Positions 37,066 through 50,195 of a stretch of 64,000 nucleotides of DNA are shown one piece after another. The stretch is from Glossina fuscipes (taxonomy: Eukaryota > Arthropoda > Insecta > Diptera > Glossinidae): positions 3,609,647 to 3,673,646 of the forward strand of contig NW_023998433.1 of the NCBI RefSeq assembly GCF_014805625.2, given 5' to 3'. Below the pieces are notes generated by a model. The model was given only the letters and a program-made list of their open reading frames with translations, did no database searches and was not told where the DNA came from. Position 1 is the stretch's first letter. Each line of letters begins with the position of its first letter. Position numbers and translations under genes: made by a program.

Positions 37066-37227
37066 GAGTGCCATCCACATCGACAGCGAAGCAGAATGTT
37101 CATGGCTCCCACCGTATGCACACGGTGGGAGCAGCAAAGTGCAGGGTTTTACGAACTGCTAAATTCAACTGAAACTGTTACTGCAGATGTCTGCCAACGT
37201 CAATTGAAAAAATTTGGCTTTTTTTAA
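37066..37227 (+). pseudogene. Mariner-type transposase fragment
   Basis: The plus-strand frame reads RWEQQSAGFYELLNSTETVT, followed by ADVCQRQLKKFG. Mauritiana-type mariner transposases have WWDQSGVIYYELL-x-x-GETV...YQQQL in the catalytic DDE/D domain, so this is a short remnant of that domain. The upstream part is scrambled and cut by the assembly gap, and the reading frame stops at 37225. No terminal inverted repeats are visible. Confidence 0.72.
37105..37132 (+). other. Perfect 11-bp hairpin beside the gap
   Basis: GCTCCCACCGT, a 6-base loop, then ACGGTGGGAGC. It lies inside the mariner relic, 41 bases from the N run. It could be an assembly or cloning artefact, or a local inverted duplication; it also explains why the upstream mariner frame is lost. 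Confidence 0.8.
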
Positions 37228-37229
37228 AT

Positions 37230-39090
37230 ATGGTTTTTAAACTTGATTAGAATGACAAGAAATAACTTAATGTCAAGTTAATTTTTTGTTATACGATGCT
37301 GAAATATTCCTACAAAAATCGCAGGTTTGATGAATTGAGTTTGCATGAAGAGTAGTTGACTTTCTAAGAAGGCAAATTTTGAAAAAATTAGTAATACCAA
37401 ATACACATTTATTGCACATTGCCTGGCTGCAGCTGGTGTTTACGGAAAAGATGAGCAACAATTCGCAGAACATTAAGCGGTTAAAAATTTATAATATAAT
37501 AATAACCATAACAACAGTAATAAGAATAATAATAATATAAAAATATAAAAAATAATAATAATAATAATTGTAAATAAAGGCTACGCTAACCTTCAAAATC
37601 GCAATGCAGTGGTACGAAGTTAATCTAAAAAGTGGTCGGATAAATGCTTACAATCGTAATCGCCATTTGACGTAATAATATTAAGAAGGAGTACAACAGA
37701 TGAGAGAAATAAAACTAAATTTTTTACTAAGATAATACATATAGTACATAAAGTCTCATATTTAGTCTATAAACACACTACAAGCATTAGACAAATTTTA
37801 TAAATTATTACCAATTGTTTTGGCTGAAAAAACGAAATTTCTTTCTGAATTACCCAATAAGAATGTAAATCTAATGCAATCTGTAGTTGAAATTTGTTGT
37901 AATATTATTTATTTATTTATTTATTACAATATACAATAATTCGATACACACGTATACATTACAAGAATTACATTTACAAGGTGTTTTACTATTTTTTTTT
38001 TTTAAATATAATTATCTATTTATTTGTTCATTTTCACATGACGAATTGTTGTTTAAAAAACTTTAGAAGTATTTTTCAATTTAAGCTTTTTCGAAACCTT
38101 TTTTGACATCTGATTTTTAGGTAAAGCTTCATTTCATTTTACTTCCCAGCAAAGATGAAATAAATTGTTATTGTATTTATGTTTTAGCATAGCTTATGGT
38201 TCGAAGTTTTATTCAGATTAATTCCTTGGAATTCAAAATTAGTTTTTTTTTTTTATTTTTTTTGCATAAATTAAGTTTTAGTTTATTTAATAATTAATAA
38301 TTTGGTATAAATATTTTTATTTTTGAATTTATCTTTGTTACATATATTTTATATAAAACGTATATTTTTATAATAAATAATTACATAATTATTTCGCTAA
38401 ATTCGTTTTCCTTAGGGTTAACGATTTTATTTTCATCCAAGAGTGATGGTGAAATGAACGGCTGCTATAAATGATGATCTAAACTAAATTCAATCACCTT
38501 AGCGTGCACTCAGTCAGAAATAGCGTCAGAGACTCCGTAAAGTGACTACACTCGTTATTAATGTAGGTTTCAAAGTCAGTATAGTCTGCCTGTTTGTGTG
38601 TATTTCTACCTGTCATTTGTTATTGCATCGCATACGATTGGAAAATTTGAGATAGAAATTCAAAACATGACATGCATGTCATAACATATTGATTTACAAA
38701 TAATAAGAAAAAAAAATTTTATAGCCGAGCAAAGCCGATCATTAAATATATTACACCGTTTCGTTTAGTGCAATTCCTTAGTTCTTTTCGAGACGGTTTC
38801 CGTGTGACGGTATACTTTTCACGTAAGTTCTTACGTTTACAGGGGATTCAAAACATGAGCTGAATCAAATGAAGAAAAAAATAATATAAAAATTAATATA
38901 ATTAATTAATTTAACAAATTAATAATATTAATAATTAGACTTTGCTGTTATAGAAAAATCTTACTTTGCATGAGAACCCTTAAATATCTATGTGATCCAA
39001 AGTAGTTGCTATTAATTTTTATGTCTAATTATTAATATGCATTAAATTTCCTCAGAAAATATTGAAAATTCGTTTTTTTATATGAATGGC
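37230..39090. other. Very AT-rich non-coding stretch
   Basis: Includes an imperfect TAA-type microsatellite at about 37490-37570 and short ATTT repeats near 37900-37925. No supported gene. Confidence 0.5.
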
Positions 39091-39605
39091 TGACTATATG
39101 GGTGAGTAAGAAAATTGTATTCGGTCGTGACCCATCACCGTTGTGCTGAAAAAGATTAAAAAAAAGAAAATAACTGAATTTTCGTACCCTATAATATCAG
39201 ACGGATATGCTCAGACCCCATCCGAATATGAAATTGATTAAGAATTTATATACTTTATAGGGTTATGAGTAATGAGCAAAGGACCAATTTGTTATTCCTT
39301 TTGAAAAACAGAAGTGTTCTTAGTTTACGTGGTGCTGTGCGCGTGTCCTTCGACCGATTTGGCTCGGTTTCAATACCGATGGGTTTGCATATGCTCTCAA
39401 TATTTGTGCCAGGTTTAAAGTTGATAATGCTTACAAGAGATATTACACAGATGGGCGAATAATCGGACAGGCAAATACACGGACATGCTTAAATCGCGTA
39501 GGAGCCTTTGTGGCATCTCCGAACCTTCTGGGCGTTGCAAACGTTTTTACAGAATGAGCTGTTCATCCTTTGATGATGGGCATAAAAATGTTCGCCTTTT
39601 TAAAG
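39090..39605 (+). repeat. Family A element, partial copy
   Basis: The left end reads GAGTAAGAAAATTGTATTCGG, continuing into a damaged version of the TTCGGTCGTGACC palindrome. It continues through the family A core (GACCAATTTGTTATTCCTTT, GTGTCCTTCGACCGATTTGG, CTTCTGGGCGTTGCAAACG). The right terminus is lost. Confidence 0.72.
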
Positions 39606-39609
39606 GTTG

Positions 39610-42600
39610 TGTTACAAACTTTGGTTTCTTTGGTTTGGTTTCTTTTTAATCGGTTTATGAAATTTGTGTCAAGTTTAGATACTGTCCTTCCAGTTTTGCA
39701 AATTTAATAAACCAATATTTGCGATAAGATTTTGTTATTTCTTCTATAAAGAGAGTTTATGGTCGAACTCCAAAATTTATATAATCATTTACTATGGCTG
39801 TGATCTAGTGACGATGAATAAAAATAAGTAAATTTCGGTTCCAAGCACTGGCCGCCGCATATTTGTAAATGAGATGATTAATAGAACGTTTTCTTTTAAG
39901 TACAGTATCAAAAAGAATGCAGAACGATGAAGCAACGTTTAGATGCAAATTTTAGTGATTTTGTTTTTCTTTTTTTTTTCGTTTTTTTACAAATTTTTGA
40001 TCGCCATTGACAATATATACCTTATAATTATTATTTTAGGAATCAATAAAATAAACTAACGATAAAGTAAGGATGTTATAATGAACACTCGGGCAACTAG
40101 GCAAACATCAACTTTTTTTTCTGCGGTATTTGTCTGCCTCGAAGCCGGGCTTTCGTATCATTTCTTAAACTAACTTATATTTTGTTAATATTTATTTTCT
40201 GAATTTAATTAATTGATTTATTTTTTTTAATTTTAAAAACATTTACATACAATACAAAGTTGGAAAAAATATATTAAGCAACAATTTGCCTTTTTGCGTG
40301 GTTTTGCATTTTTTGCAAACAAGCTTCACATTGAAACTTTCTATGTATAAAAGTAAAAAGAAAAAATATATTATATTTGAGCAGAACATTTATTTAAAAA
40401 AAAATTTAATATTTTGAATTATTTTTCTGTTAACTATGTTGCAAGATTTTGCTTTCGATTCGATTGATCGATTTTTATGTAAATAGCGATAAAATAATAA
40501 GGAATATATTTTTCAGTTTCATTTTATTAGTTTATTTCATTTTACATGTGGTAAGTAAATGAATGGTTTCCTACTCTTCGTTACTAATATTAATTAATAC
40601 GCTATTGAAATAGTAAATTATGCTTTAAATATTTTGATATGCCTCAGTTTTCGATTTAGGACTTCTTTCTGAGAGCCTTCTTATAGTGAAATATATAAAA
40701 AACAAAAAAAAAAAAAAAAATTACATTTGCCCACTGGTGATCGCCGCTATATCATCGCAATATTAATTACCAGCATTAGTGCAAATGATAAATGCCTTTG
40801 CACTAAATATAATATTAAGTCTATTACTATTGCACATTGTAACTAATTGATGTATATTTTAAGATATTGTGTAGGGAAAGTAGCGTTGGTTTTGATTTTC
40901 TTAAAGCAAAAGCTATAGTCCGGCATTTTGAAAATAATTTCAAGAGTAGGCTTCTTATCATAAATCTTCATTCGTCAGTTAAATTAAAAAAAAAAAAAAA
41001 AAACAATACCGTTGTAATTGATAGTTAACGATTTTACTATTGGTTTTGGTGTCTTGTATATGTATATATATTGCTTGTTATCTGAAGCAAACTTATTTGA
41101 TTTTCGGTAATTTATTATATTTTTTTCTTTTATTCTGAATTCAGGTCCAGTTTATCTTAAGATTATTTACTGTTAAATCGTATATATATTTATATATATA
41201 TTTATTTATTTATCTTTTTTACTCTTTTCTAATCCAAAAAAGAAATTTTATTTTTGTTTTACGAAAAGAGACAAAAAATTTCTATTTATGTTCATAAACA
41301 TAAGTGGAGTTAATTCTTATGGTTATGTTAAGTGAAGATATCTGGAATACCTTTGAAAATGCCATTTTGCTTGCTATTAGTTAGTTGCATTGTATTTCAT
41401 AATTTACTTCTCTTTACACACATTCCAATTGTCATTATTATTGTAGTATTATTCCAGTTAGAAGTGTTAAACACATCGTAATTAATTTATTTTCACTTTT
41501 TCTTGTTTTGGTTGCGTGGCACGGTTTTGGTTTCTGTCTTAGCTTACAAAAATGCCATCATTTTTTTTTTATCCATACAAAAAAAGTTTCTATTATAATA
41601 AACAAATTAAAAATTCCCTATATTCTCATTTCCTTACTATAGAAAATATGTTGTAATTAAATATTTTTGTTTTGTTTCTTATTAGCCGAGATGGACAGAA
41701 TGCCAAATAAACGTTAATAGGTTTACCAGATATCTAATATGAAACTCTATCTACCGAGCTTGTATGTGTTCAAGTACGTTTTTGAACGGATTTTTATTTA
41801 ATTAAGGAAAAAATTGAAATTACAATTTTTGACCTTTGGATGAATGGATTTAATGATAAAATATGTTTCTTGAGTTGCAAAGTATCAGCTGATATTTCTA
41901 TGTACACTACCATATTCTCTTTCAATTATATGCAATTTAAATATTTTATATATGTAGTTGATAAATCAAGGGAAACGTTGTGAAATTATTATGCTCTTCA
42001 GAATATTAGAGATTGATTCAGGATGATCCTTTGATGGAAAGCATATCTCATTTTTAATTCCATTTTGATATCCACCACTAACGCTTGGCGTATACTTGGC
42101 TTGTCTTTCCGTTCATAACGTTTAGAATTAATCTTCAGAGACTTTTTCTGAATATTCTCGACTCTAATTGTTCATTGTGTCTCAATAAAAAATGATATAG
42201 AAGGCAAAAGCGAACGGAAGGCGTACTCTATACAATTTCGAAAATAGAAATATGATCCTATTAACAAAACTTTTTAATTTATAGCTAACAACAGATACTT
42301 ATCCGAATCTTCTCAAAGCAATATATAATGGTAAAGAAATTTAATAAATTGTTCTTCATCGCCCATATGATACATCCACCGTTAACAAAATACTGCTATT
42401 TTCTTTAATATACGCGGGCATGTGCCATCTCGAATATAACTTTTTCATTCTTTCGATCTCTTCACCGTCTTGTTTTCTTTCTACTTTCAAAGTGAATTAT
42501 ATTAAATTGCTTAAGTAGGGGAATAAAGTAAACATACGCACCAGAGAGAATCTATAAAATTACTTTTATCCACTGTTCATCAGCAGTCTATGCTAAATTT

Positions 42601-43255
42601 TACCTTTACGAATGACGTAAATCAGTCGCTATTAACAGACACCTAGAAATTGATATCGTTTTCGTAGAAATATTTTCCGTATATTATTCGCTATCTGTCC
42701 ATTCACGTCTGACTTTTACTTAGCATTCCATAGTCAAGCTAAGTGATATATCAATAGAATTTTCTTCTTTTTGATGAACATTTCGGTCCGTTTTAGTCCC
42801 ATTAGTTGAGCTAAGAGTATCCTACAAGGCGGACTGTGTCGGTAATTTGTGTTACGTTGTGGAAATGATGTATGTAAAAACGAAGTACATTATGGGGCTT
42901 TATGATGCCTTAAATATCATCCGCCTCAGTTTCAGCCGTGTACTGACAGACAGGTGCACCTTTTCGGGAGTGTCCTTGGTTCTGATTATTCTAAACTCGC
43001 GGAAACATTATATATTTGACGTGGTAAATAGGTCTCGCCTGACCCTAAAGGGAGGCAATTGTCCACATCTATGGCCCATATACAGAAGTAAATAATTAAA
43101 GATTATTCCTTAGCGACAATTAGGGACCATTATTCTTGTGATGCCATGATTACCCTTTCAAATTACCCCATATATCATCAACAGTGCCGTAGAATTTGGC
43201 ATTTTCAATGCAACCGTTCACGTCAAACTCTAGAAACAATCCTGTTCAGGGTACG
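39610..43255. other. AT-rich non-coding stretch, no gene seen
   Basis: Long A and T tracts and TATATTTA-rich segments (41180-41215). The 82-residue ORF at 42847-43095 has no recognised motif and no splice context. Confidence 0.5.
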
Positions 43256-43262
43256 TTTTTTA

Positions 43263-43440
43263 TCCGCCTGGATGGCCGGGTAGGCAAGAGTCTCGACTAG
43301 CAACTCAATGGTCGTGGGTTCAAATCTCAATGCGGTAGAGTTTTTAATAAAGCCGAAAGCCTTAGATGCTAGTGCTTTAAGGCTTAGAATTTATTTTTTG
43401 GCTAAATTTATAATAATAATAATGATAATAATAGTAATAG
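43263..43440 (+). mobile_element. tRNA-derived SINE, copy 2
   Basis: Same family as 13923-14121. Both bodies start at TCCGCCTG, have a B-box (here GGGTTCAAATC) and share the 3' block TTAGATGCTAGTGCT ahead of a degenerate (TAA)n tail. The flanks suggest an eroded duplication (GGGTACGTTTT before, GGATACGTTGT after). It is more diverged and shorter than copy 1. Confidence 0.85.
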
Positions 43441-43671
43441 GATACGTTGTAATGGCGTATTTAAAAGATTACGGTTTATACTTTGCTGGGTTGCAGCCAC
43501 TATGAACGCTATTTATGTTTCTCAAATCCCTCTCTCTTTTCAACACATAGACACATACAATGATCGTTCCGTAAAGTACATGACTTTTGTTCGTCTGCCT
43601 GTATTGATATTTAAGTCGCTATTTTAAAACCTTATATGAAAGGACGTTCTTATTATCTCTTCCTCTTATAT

Positions 43672-44610
43672 ATATGCCCTACACCACTTGTGGTCCAGGG
43701 TATATTAAGTTTGTGCGGACATATCTAACACGCAGAAGCATTTAAGATAGATTCACTTTTTATTATCGATCTAGTTCTGTCTGTTCGTCAGCCCGCCTGT
43801 CCGTCTGATGCCTGCCCATGTAAATCTGTTTTCTAGCTACGCGTAATTTTTGAGATATTTTGATAAAATTTACTATACTATAGTGTTTTGGCCCAAGGAC
43901 GAACGCTATTGGAAATGGTTTGGGTGGGTCCGCTTTTTCGAAGACTGGCCATATAACGACTTATTTGGAAAAATCGTTGTATGGAAAAATTTCAATTTTT
44001 AAAATTGCTCAACAAAAGTGGTTAAATAAGAGTATTTCGGCTTTCTAAATTGGTATAAGTACTTTGGACTTGCTGTGACAGATTTTGATCCCGCTCTTAT
44101 ATAACGGAAACTGAAGTTCATGCGACAAAAAGGTACAACTTGCAATGCTTTATGATAAAAATCAGATCATAATAAATTAAGCTAAAAAAATTAGCTGTGT
44201 TCAATTTGGACCATCTCAGTCTATTTTTAGACACTTATCCTATATATCGATTTTTTCGAAAATTTATCCTTTATAGAGCAGAAAAATTGAAATTTTAATA
44301 TTTGATGATGAAAACTAACCCTTAATAGTAATTTAAGATAAAAAAATTCACCATACTGAATTCTGAATACGTATCACAGATTTTTGAACGTTTCCTTCTT
44401 GGGCACCACGACTTTTTACTTCTTACGGAAAGTAAGCCCTTATTTGCAAAGAGCTCTAATTTTTAATATACAGTTCCATAATAGCAAGTTCCTATAAAAA
44501 GAGGACATAATTTTTGTGTTCTATGGCAAAAATAAGTAATTCGGTTAGACAATGTGGTGTAGGGTATTTATATGTCGGTCTAGCGCGACTATAATACTTT
44601 CCCTTGTTTT
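43672..44610 (+). mobile_element. Family B inverted-repeat non-autonomous element, fullest copy
   Basis: The left end contains GCCCTACACCACTTGTGG and the right end contains AATGTGGTGTAGGGTATTTA, an inverted pair built on (T/G)ACCCTACACCAC-like sequence. About 0.9 kb long. The interior has a CTGTCCGTCTG-rich segment, a TGGCCATATAACGACTTATT block, and no coding capacity. The distal right end CGACTATAATACTTTCCCTTG is also shared, inverted, with the copy starting at 48830, so the true terminus lies at or beyond 44605. Confidence 0.72.
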
Positions 44611-44614
44611 TATT

Positions 44615-47570
44615 GAAAATGTTACTTGTTTGTTGTATTAACACATTGAAGCCCGAGAACGCGATTTCATTTGATGCTGGTATCCGGAAACGAGATTTCT
44701 CGTTGTCATTTGGTATTTACTGGTGACAGGAATCGAAGGATCTCTTTTTGGTGAGAAGCATGATTTATTGATTGCTTCTGAGATAACGATATTTTGTAAA
44801 CATTGCATGTCTCATAATAAACTTCTGCAAAACATTAGCGGGTGGCAATCTGTTAAGTATATGATATTCTTCAGTTGTGGTATGTTAAGCACGTTGTATG
44901 ACCACAGCTTACACAAATCGAACTATTTAAGTGAGAGCCTTGCCGCCCGTAAATATATTTCCGAATGTATAGTGCTTATTGCATGCATGTCGCAAGTACC
45001 GCATGCTATTGTTTAATATTTTTGGAAAGCATTGCGCTTTACTGTTGTATTTATTGTACTAAAAAAAAAAAAAAGAAAACAAGTAATAATAATAGTACAA
45101 TAAAAGTAAGTAAGCAAGCAAGAAAGTAGTGAACACGAAAAGGTTTCAATCAAAAAATAATACAAGTTTTAGTAAAAAAAAAAGAACGTAGTACTTGACA
45201 ATGTCAAATAAAGGTACGTGTCATAATTAACGACGAAAAGCAAATTTATTAAATTTGTTGCTATAAGTATTTCCTTTATGTGCGCGCATACTGTAATTGT
45301 CAACTCGGTAGTAAAGATGCTAATGTGCGAAGAATGTATAATGGAATTCTTTTTATTAATATGCAACGTAATGCCGTTTCGCTCGTAATTACTGGAAAAG
45401 AGCTCTTAATCATTTTAAAAACTTTTGCTTGACTTGACTTCGTCAATCATATATATATTTTATTTAATTTTTTTCAAGTTAAAGAAGAAAACACCCTTTC
45501 CTGAAAGTCTTTTGCAGTTGACATTTTTTTCTCTTTGTTCCCAATTTCAAAGGGAGTAAAAATAAGCAAACTGGCTACGGTTATGGTTTCTTAAAAGTGC
45601 CGCTTAGAAAAGTCGAGTGAGTCTGAGTTAAATGTATCTTTCTCGTCGATGTGTGCCAAGAAATTTGTAAAACTACCTTAAATTATGTAATTATGCATTA
45701 ATCTGGTAAACTTATTAAGATCGCTTTTTGGCGTTTATTAAATACTTTGTATATAAGTAGTAAATATTTTTAAAAAATATATATAAAAGAAATATTTTTT
45801 TTTTTATTATTATTAGTTTACAATATATAGGTGGCAATAACTACAGTTGACGGTCGGTTCGCGGGAATAGTGAAAAATATAAGTAAGAGTTAATTACTTT
45901 CCTTTTCATATATTTTCAATTTTACATATTTATTTTATTTTGTTTTTCCTTAAAGTGTAGCTTAATTAGTCTTAATACTTACGCATTTTTATATTATTTT
46001 ACGGCATATCAGATATACAATAGCAAAAGTAAATAAATTATCACATTATCTTATTAAACCGATACGATACAATTGCGCTTGAAAGTGTTTACAAGTGTAC
46101 AGCATATGTTTAGTACATTTATTAACTTAAACGTATTGATTTCATCCATTTTTCAAGGATTTTATTTACTTTTGCAAAAAGTGCGACAGTGTGGGCGCAT
46201 TCGGCCAATTCACAAGCAAAGTTTTACTTTTTTAATTACTATCGTGCCTTGACGCAGAGAATGAATAAAGACTTATGAGATGAACCGCGTAATGAAATCA
46301 TTGGCTTATGATACCATTGACTTTAGATACCTTTACGTCTCTAGAAAATTGTTCAAGATAATGTTATTAAGAAATGAAAGGAACGGATTATCATCCGGTA
46401 GTGAATACATTGGCAGAGTATTGCGTAACTATACGTTAGTGGAAGAATCCAAAATGATAATCTAACGGAAACAGTCAGTTCAGCCCTTTTATGGAAACTT
46501 TAAACTGTTTTTTTTGGGAATCATGTTTTTGAGCTGGCTTTCGACGTTTACTGGGCCGCCTGTCAACATCGGTCAATTTTTTCGATAAAGTAAAACTTGT
46601 TGATTCTAAGGTCGCTTTTCGAGGGATTTGTTTCACAAAATGTAAATAGGAAAAAACTTCAAAATAGCTTTATACATTTTTTTAAACAATCGGTCCGATT
46701 TTCACTAGATATCGTATCAGATATTCAGAAAATTGTTTTTTGGCGTTCTAGGCGCAAAATTTTCACTTAAAATTAAAAAAAAGAATTAAAAGAGTTGTTT
46801 TGCTAGAGCCGGAACGTAATCGATTTTGTGCTTTAAAAATCTGAAAAAACTCCATTTCAATAACTGATCATTAGACTTTAAATCCTATGAAATTACGCGC
46901 ATACAGCCTGTCCTGTCTTTTTGTCTTTTTTACCTAAGTGCCATCACTGCTCTTTATGAATTGTATTAGTATTATTAATATGTAAAAATTATATTACATT
47001 TGCACGCGAGAGCGCTGGTGATAATTCGGACTTATCGTTTTCTAGAGGGTGACCATTTCGTATCGTTTCTTTAAGAAAAATTTAAAAGAAATTGAAGTCG
47101 AGCGCATGTAGATTGCAACAAGACTTAATAACTTGCCTAATTCTCGAGTGATTGAAAATGTTGTTGTTGTTCTTTGAATAGGACCTTTATAAGGAGAAAT
47201 TGGTGCAAAGGGAACGCATTCACTTTCCTCTTTTCCTTAATGAAAATTGTTTTGCTATTGGACCAAATACTAATTACTCCAATTAGTTTAATTGAATTTA
47301 AAAAAAAAAACGACACTAAATTTTTAGTCTGATTTCCCAAACTGTAAGGGTGTGTAAAGGAATGCCTAATAGAAATTTGCAGCCGATTTATAAATGAATT
47401 CTTCTTTTCATATATTTTCAAAATATATCATATATATTACTTTTTTTTAACTTTTTAATTAAGCTCTTATGATCTAAATTAGTGAAGTTAAAAAGTAATT
47501 ATATATGTTTAATATTATTGAGTTTTTGCTTAACTTTTTCTTTTCGGTCATTGATGTATATATGTATATA
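44615..47570. other. Non-coding stretch, no gene seen
   Basis: No ORF with a recognisable motif. The 97-residue ORF at 44723-45016 is unsupported. 46540-46750 has phrases of a repeat-like kind (CGGTCCGATTTTCACTAGAT) without another copy found in the window. Confidence 0.45.
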
Positions 47571-47574
47571 TACC

Positions 47575-47758
47575 CATATTCTGTAAAGTATTTGTTTATA
47601 TATATATATATATATGTATATATTGTTGTATGTGTCCATGCATATATACCCACATTTTGTAAAGTATTTGTATATATATATTGTTGTATGTATGTATGCA
47701 TATATATATTAACATTCTGTAGAGTATTTGTATATATATATATATATATATTGTTGGT
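47575..47758 (+). repeat. AT-rich minisatellite, about three units of 60-70 bp
   Basis: Units begin CATATTCTGTAAAGTATTTG (47576), CATTTTGTAAAGTATTTG (47652) and CATTCTGTAGAGTATTTG (47713). Each is followed by an alternating TA tract and TATTGTTG. Overlapping long ORFs on both strands (rich in Tyr, Ile, Thr) are artefacts of it. Confidence 0.82.
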
Positions 47759-47764
47759 GTATTT

Positions 47765-48825
47765 TTCATCATTTAACGTATAAAATGCCACATGGCTGTC
47801 GGTTTGCGTGCATTGTTAATCATATCATGCCAATGTTGACAACCCGTGCCAAACTCTTGAGGACCCAACCCAATGCTGCCAATCTCCTGGTTTTCACTCC
47901 CGGTGTTGACCACATAGATCTGAAAATAGAATAGAGAATACAAAATAAAAAAACGATTAAAATATGAAAAACGACCTTTTTTCTAGCTCTCATTATATTA
48001 TAATATAAAAAGTTGTTAATCTCGTATGCGAAGGACGGATTATCAAATTACAATTAATTTCCTTTCTCCATATTATCTGTATATGTTCTAGAGAGTCAAA
48101 CAACTCTGAGGATTATCGACAAGCACGAACTATCGCATATAATACCTTCGCTCCTCCATCTGAGTAATTTCCTTCTTCATCCATTCCTTTCTCTGATATA
48201 TACATATATATAAGTGGTTAAGTAGAGTTGGCACATAAACTCTTTTCCAACCAAATATTAACGAAAAAATCAATTCATTTCATTTGTAAATTGTAAATAA
48301 ACGCTGTAAAAATAAGAGAGCGAAGAAAATAAAAAGTAAAATGGGCGTAATTACTGATTCTTGTTCGATTAGTATGTTTAAAGGCCTCGCACTAGAAATA
48401 TATATATGTTTAAATGAATGGGGTAGAATGAGTAGAACTAGAGCCAACTAAATAATAAAATGTCTCAACATATTGTTTAAAATTGGAACTATGAAAATTT
48501 CAGGGATATTTGACGGTTCTTTCTTATCAATAAGAACGGTAGCGTTATTGATTGGTAGTCTTCTGACTGCTTGCTCTTTAATTTACGTTACTTGCATGGG
48601 CAAGAATTCCGCTAAAGGTCTCTTGACATGACGTCACACTGTATCAAACCTTAACAAGCAAAAGTAATGTACTTTGCTGATCCTGTGTTCTTAAGTGAGT
48701 GTGCGCTATGGTAGGACGCAGAGGAGGTGGAGTAAGAGAAAAATTAACAAGCAATGCGAATTGCGTAAATTAGTATCTTAAAAAACTGAAAGGGAATGAA
48801 AAGAAATCTTGTAAGCAATGCCAAT
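47765..48825. other. Non-coding stretch, no gene seen
   Basis: No supported gene or repeat match. A short AT tract lies near 48197-48212. Confidence 0.45.
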
Positions 48826-48829
48826 AAAG

Positions 48830-50195
48830 AAACAAGTGAAAATATTATAGTCGGGCTAGGCCTACTTTTAAATACCCTACACCACATTCCTTATTTTTAC
48901 CATAAAACCCAAAATTATATCTTGGTTTTATAAGAACTTACTAAATATACTAATATATATAATAAAGGCTTACTCTCCGTAAGAAGAAAAGTTTGTGCCT
49001 AAGAAGAAAACGTTCAAAAATTTGTGGTACTTATTCAAAATTTAGTATAGTGAATTTTTTTATGTTAAACTACTATTATGGGTCAATTTTTATCATAACA
49101 TGAGATGGTCCAAATTTGGTGTGGTTAACTATTTTTATGTTAAATTACTATTATGATATAATGAAGAATTAATTATATCTTTTTGTCGCATGAACTTCAG
49201 TTTTCATTATATGAGAGCGGGTTCAAAGAATTACCTCAGCTCAGGTCCAAAGTTTTCATACCAATTTAGAATGCTGAAATAATATTACAGAGCGAGTTTT
49301 GCCAAAAAATTTTAAAAATTGCAATTTCTTTCATGTGATGGGTTTTCAAAATAGGCCGTTATATGGCGAATACTCGGAAAAGTGGACCGATCCGCATCAA
49401 TTTTAATGGCGTTCGTCCTTGGATTAAAACATGGCAGTGTACCAAATTTCATCAAAATATCGCAAATATTGCGACCTCTAGCTTGAGTCAAAGATTACAT
49501 GAACAGATATTAGACAACCATAGGGCAGACAAGGCAGACAAGCTTAGATCTGTTCGGAAAATGATTCTGAAATGATCAGTACAATAAACGGTGGATTTAT
49601 CTTAACCGTTTCTGGGTGTTATATATATACCCTGTATATGACAGCAACGATGGGAAGACGATTCAGAAGGAAGGTGGACATACACACTTATCATACAATA
49701 ATGGATGCGGAGTAAACACGGACAAGTTAGTTTTTTTCTAATGTAAATTTTGAAGTTATCTGTGTCGTTTCAACTTACTAGCAGATAATGCATGCCATAT
49801 ATGCCAAGGTATAAACAATGACACGCAGCACACTGTTTTCGTCTGTCCGGTTTAGGCATATTTGAGAAACATGCTGTTCAGATCTCTGCGAGTAAACTTG
49901 CGCCAAGTAGCATTCTAGCGGGCATGTTAATAAATAGCGAAAAATTGAGGATATGGACCGATGTTGTGCAAGACATGCTTTGATCTAAACCTCCACGAAG
50001 GCGATATCTGAACCCATAATCTTAGGTGAGAACGGGATGTAGGATGACATAGGGAAGATCAAGAATCCATAAGGGCCCATGTCGAGGTAATGCGAAAACT
50101 GTTTCGGGATGGCTTTGGCTAGTTGCCAGGGCGATTCCACTACGTTTAAAAAAAAATATATATACCGTGTACCGCAAGTGGTGTAGGGCACAATA
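48830..50195 (-). mobile_element. Family B element interrupted by an R1-type LINE tail
   Basis: Inverted relative to 43672-44610. The end TACCCTACACCACATT lies at 48872-48887, followed by the same interior blocks in reverse order (ACTTCAG, ATATGAGAGCGGG, GTGGACCGATCCGCATC). The other end, CCGCAAGTGGTGTAGGGC, is at 50172-50189. The element is split by an insertion at 49637-50158. Confidence 0.75.
49637..50158 (+). mobile_element. R1-type LINE 3' tail inserted in a family B element
   Basis: The plus strand encodes, with frameshifts, the C-terminal Cys/His region of an R1/LOA-like LINE ORF2: a W-x-R-SKHGEVN-like start (clearer in the second copy), CRFNLLADNACHICQG, NDTQHTVFVCPV, then ILAGMLINSEKLRIWTDVV and QDML with a terminal TGA near 49983. 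A 3' UTR and a short A-rich tail end at about 50158. A near-perfect 13-bp target duplication flanks it: TATATACCCTGTA (49624-49636) and TATATACCGTGTA (50159-50171). Confidence 0.8.

Noticed and set aside
42847..43095. 82-residue plus-strand ORF in relatively GC-rich DNA
   Set aside because: No recognisable family. It might be an old transposon piece but I cannot support that.
44723..45016. 97-residue plus-strand ORF
   Set aside because: No motif or homologous repeat recognised; composition compatible with chance.
47474..47934. Several Tyr/Ile-rich ORFs of 68-105 residues on both strands
   Set aside because: They are translations of the AT minisatellite at 47575-47758.
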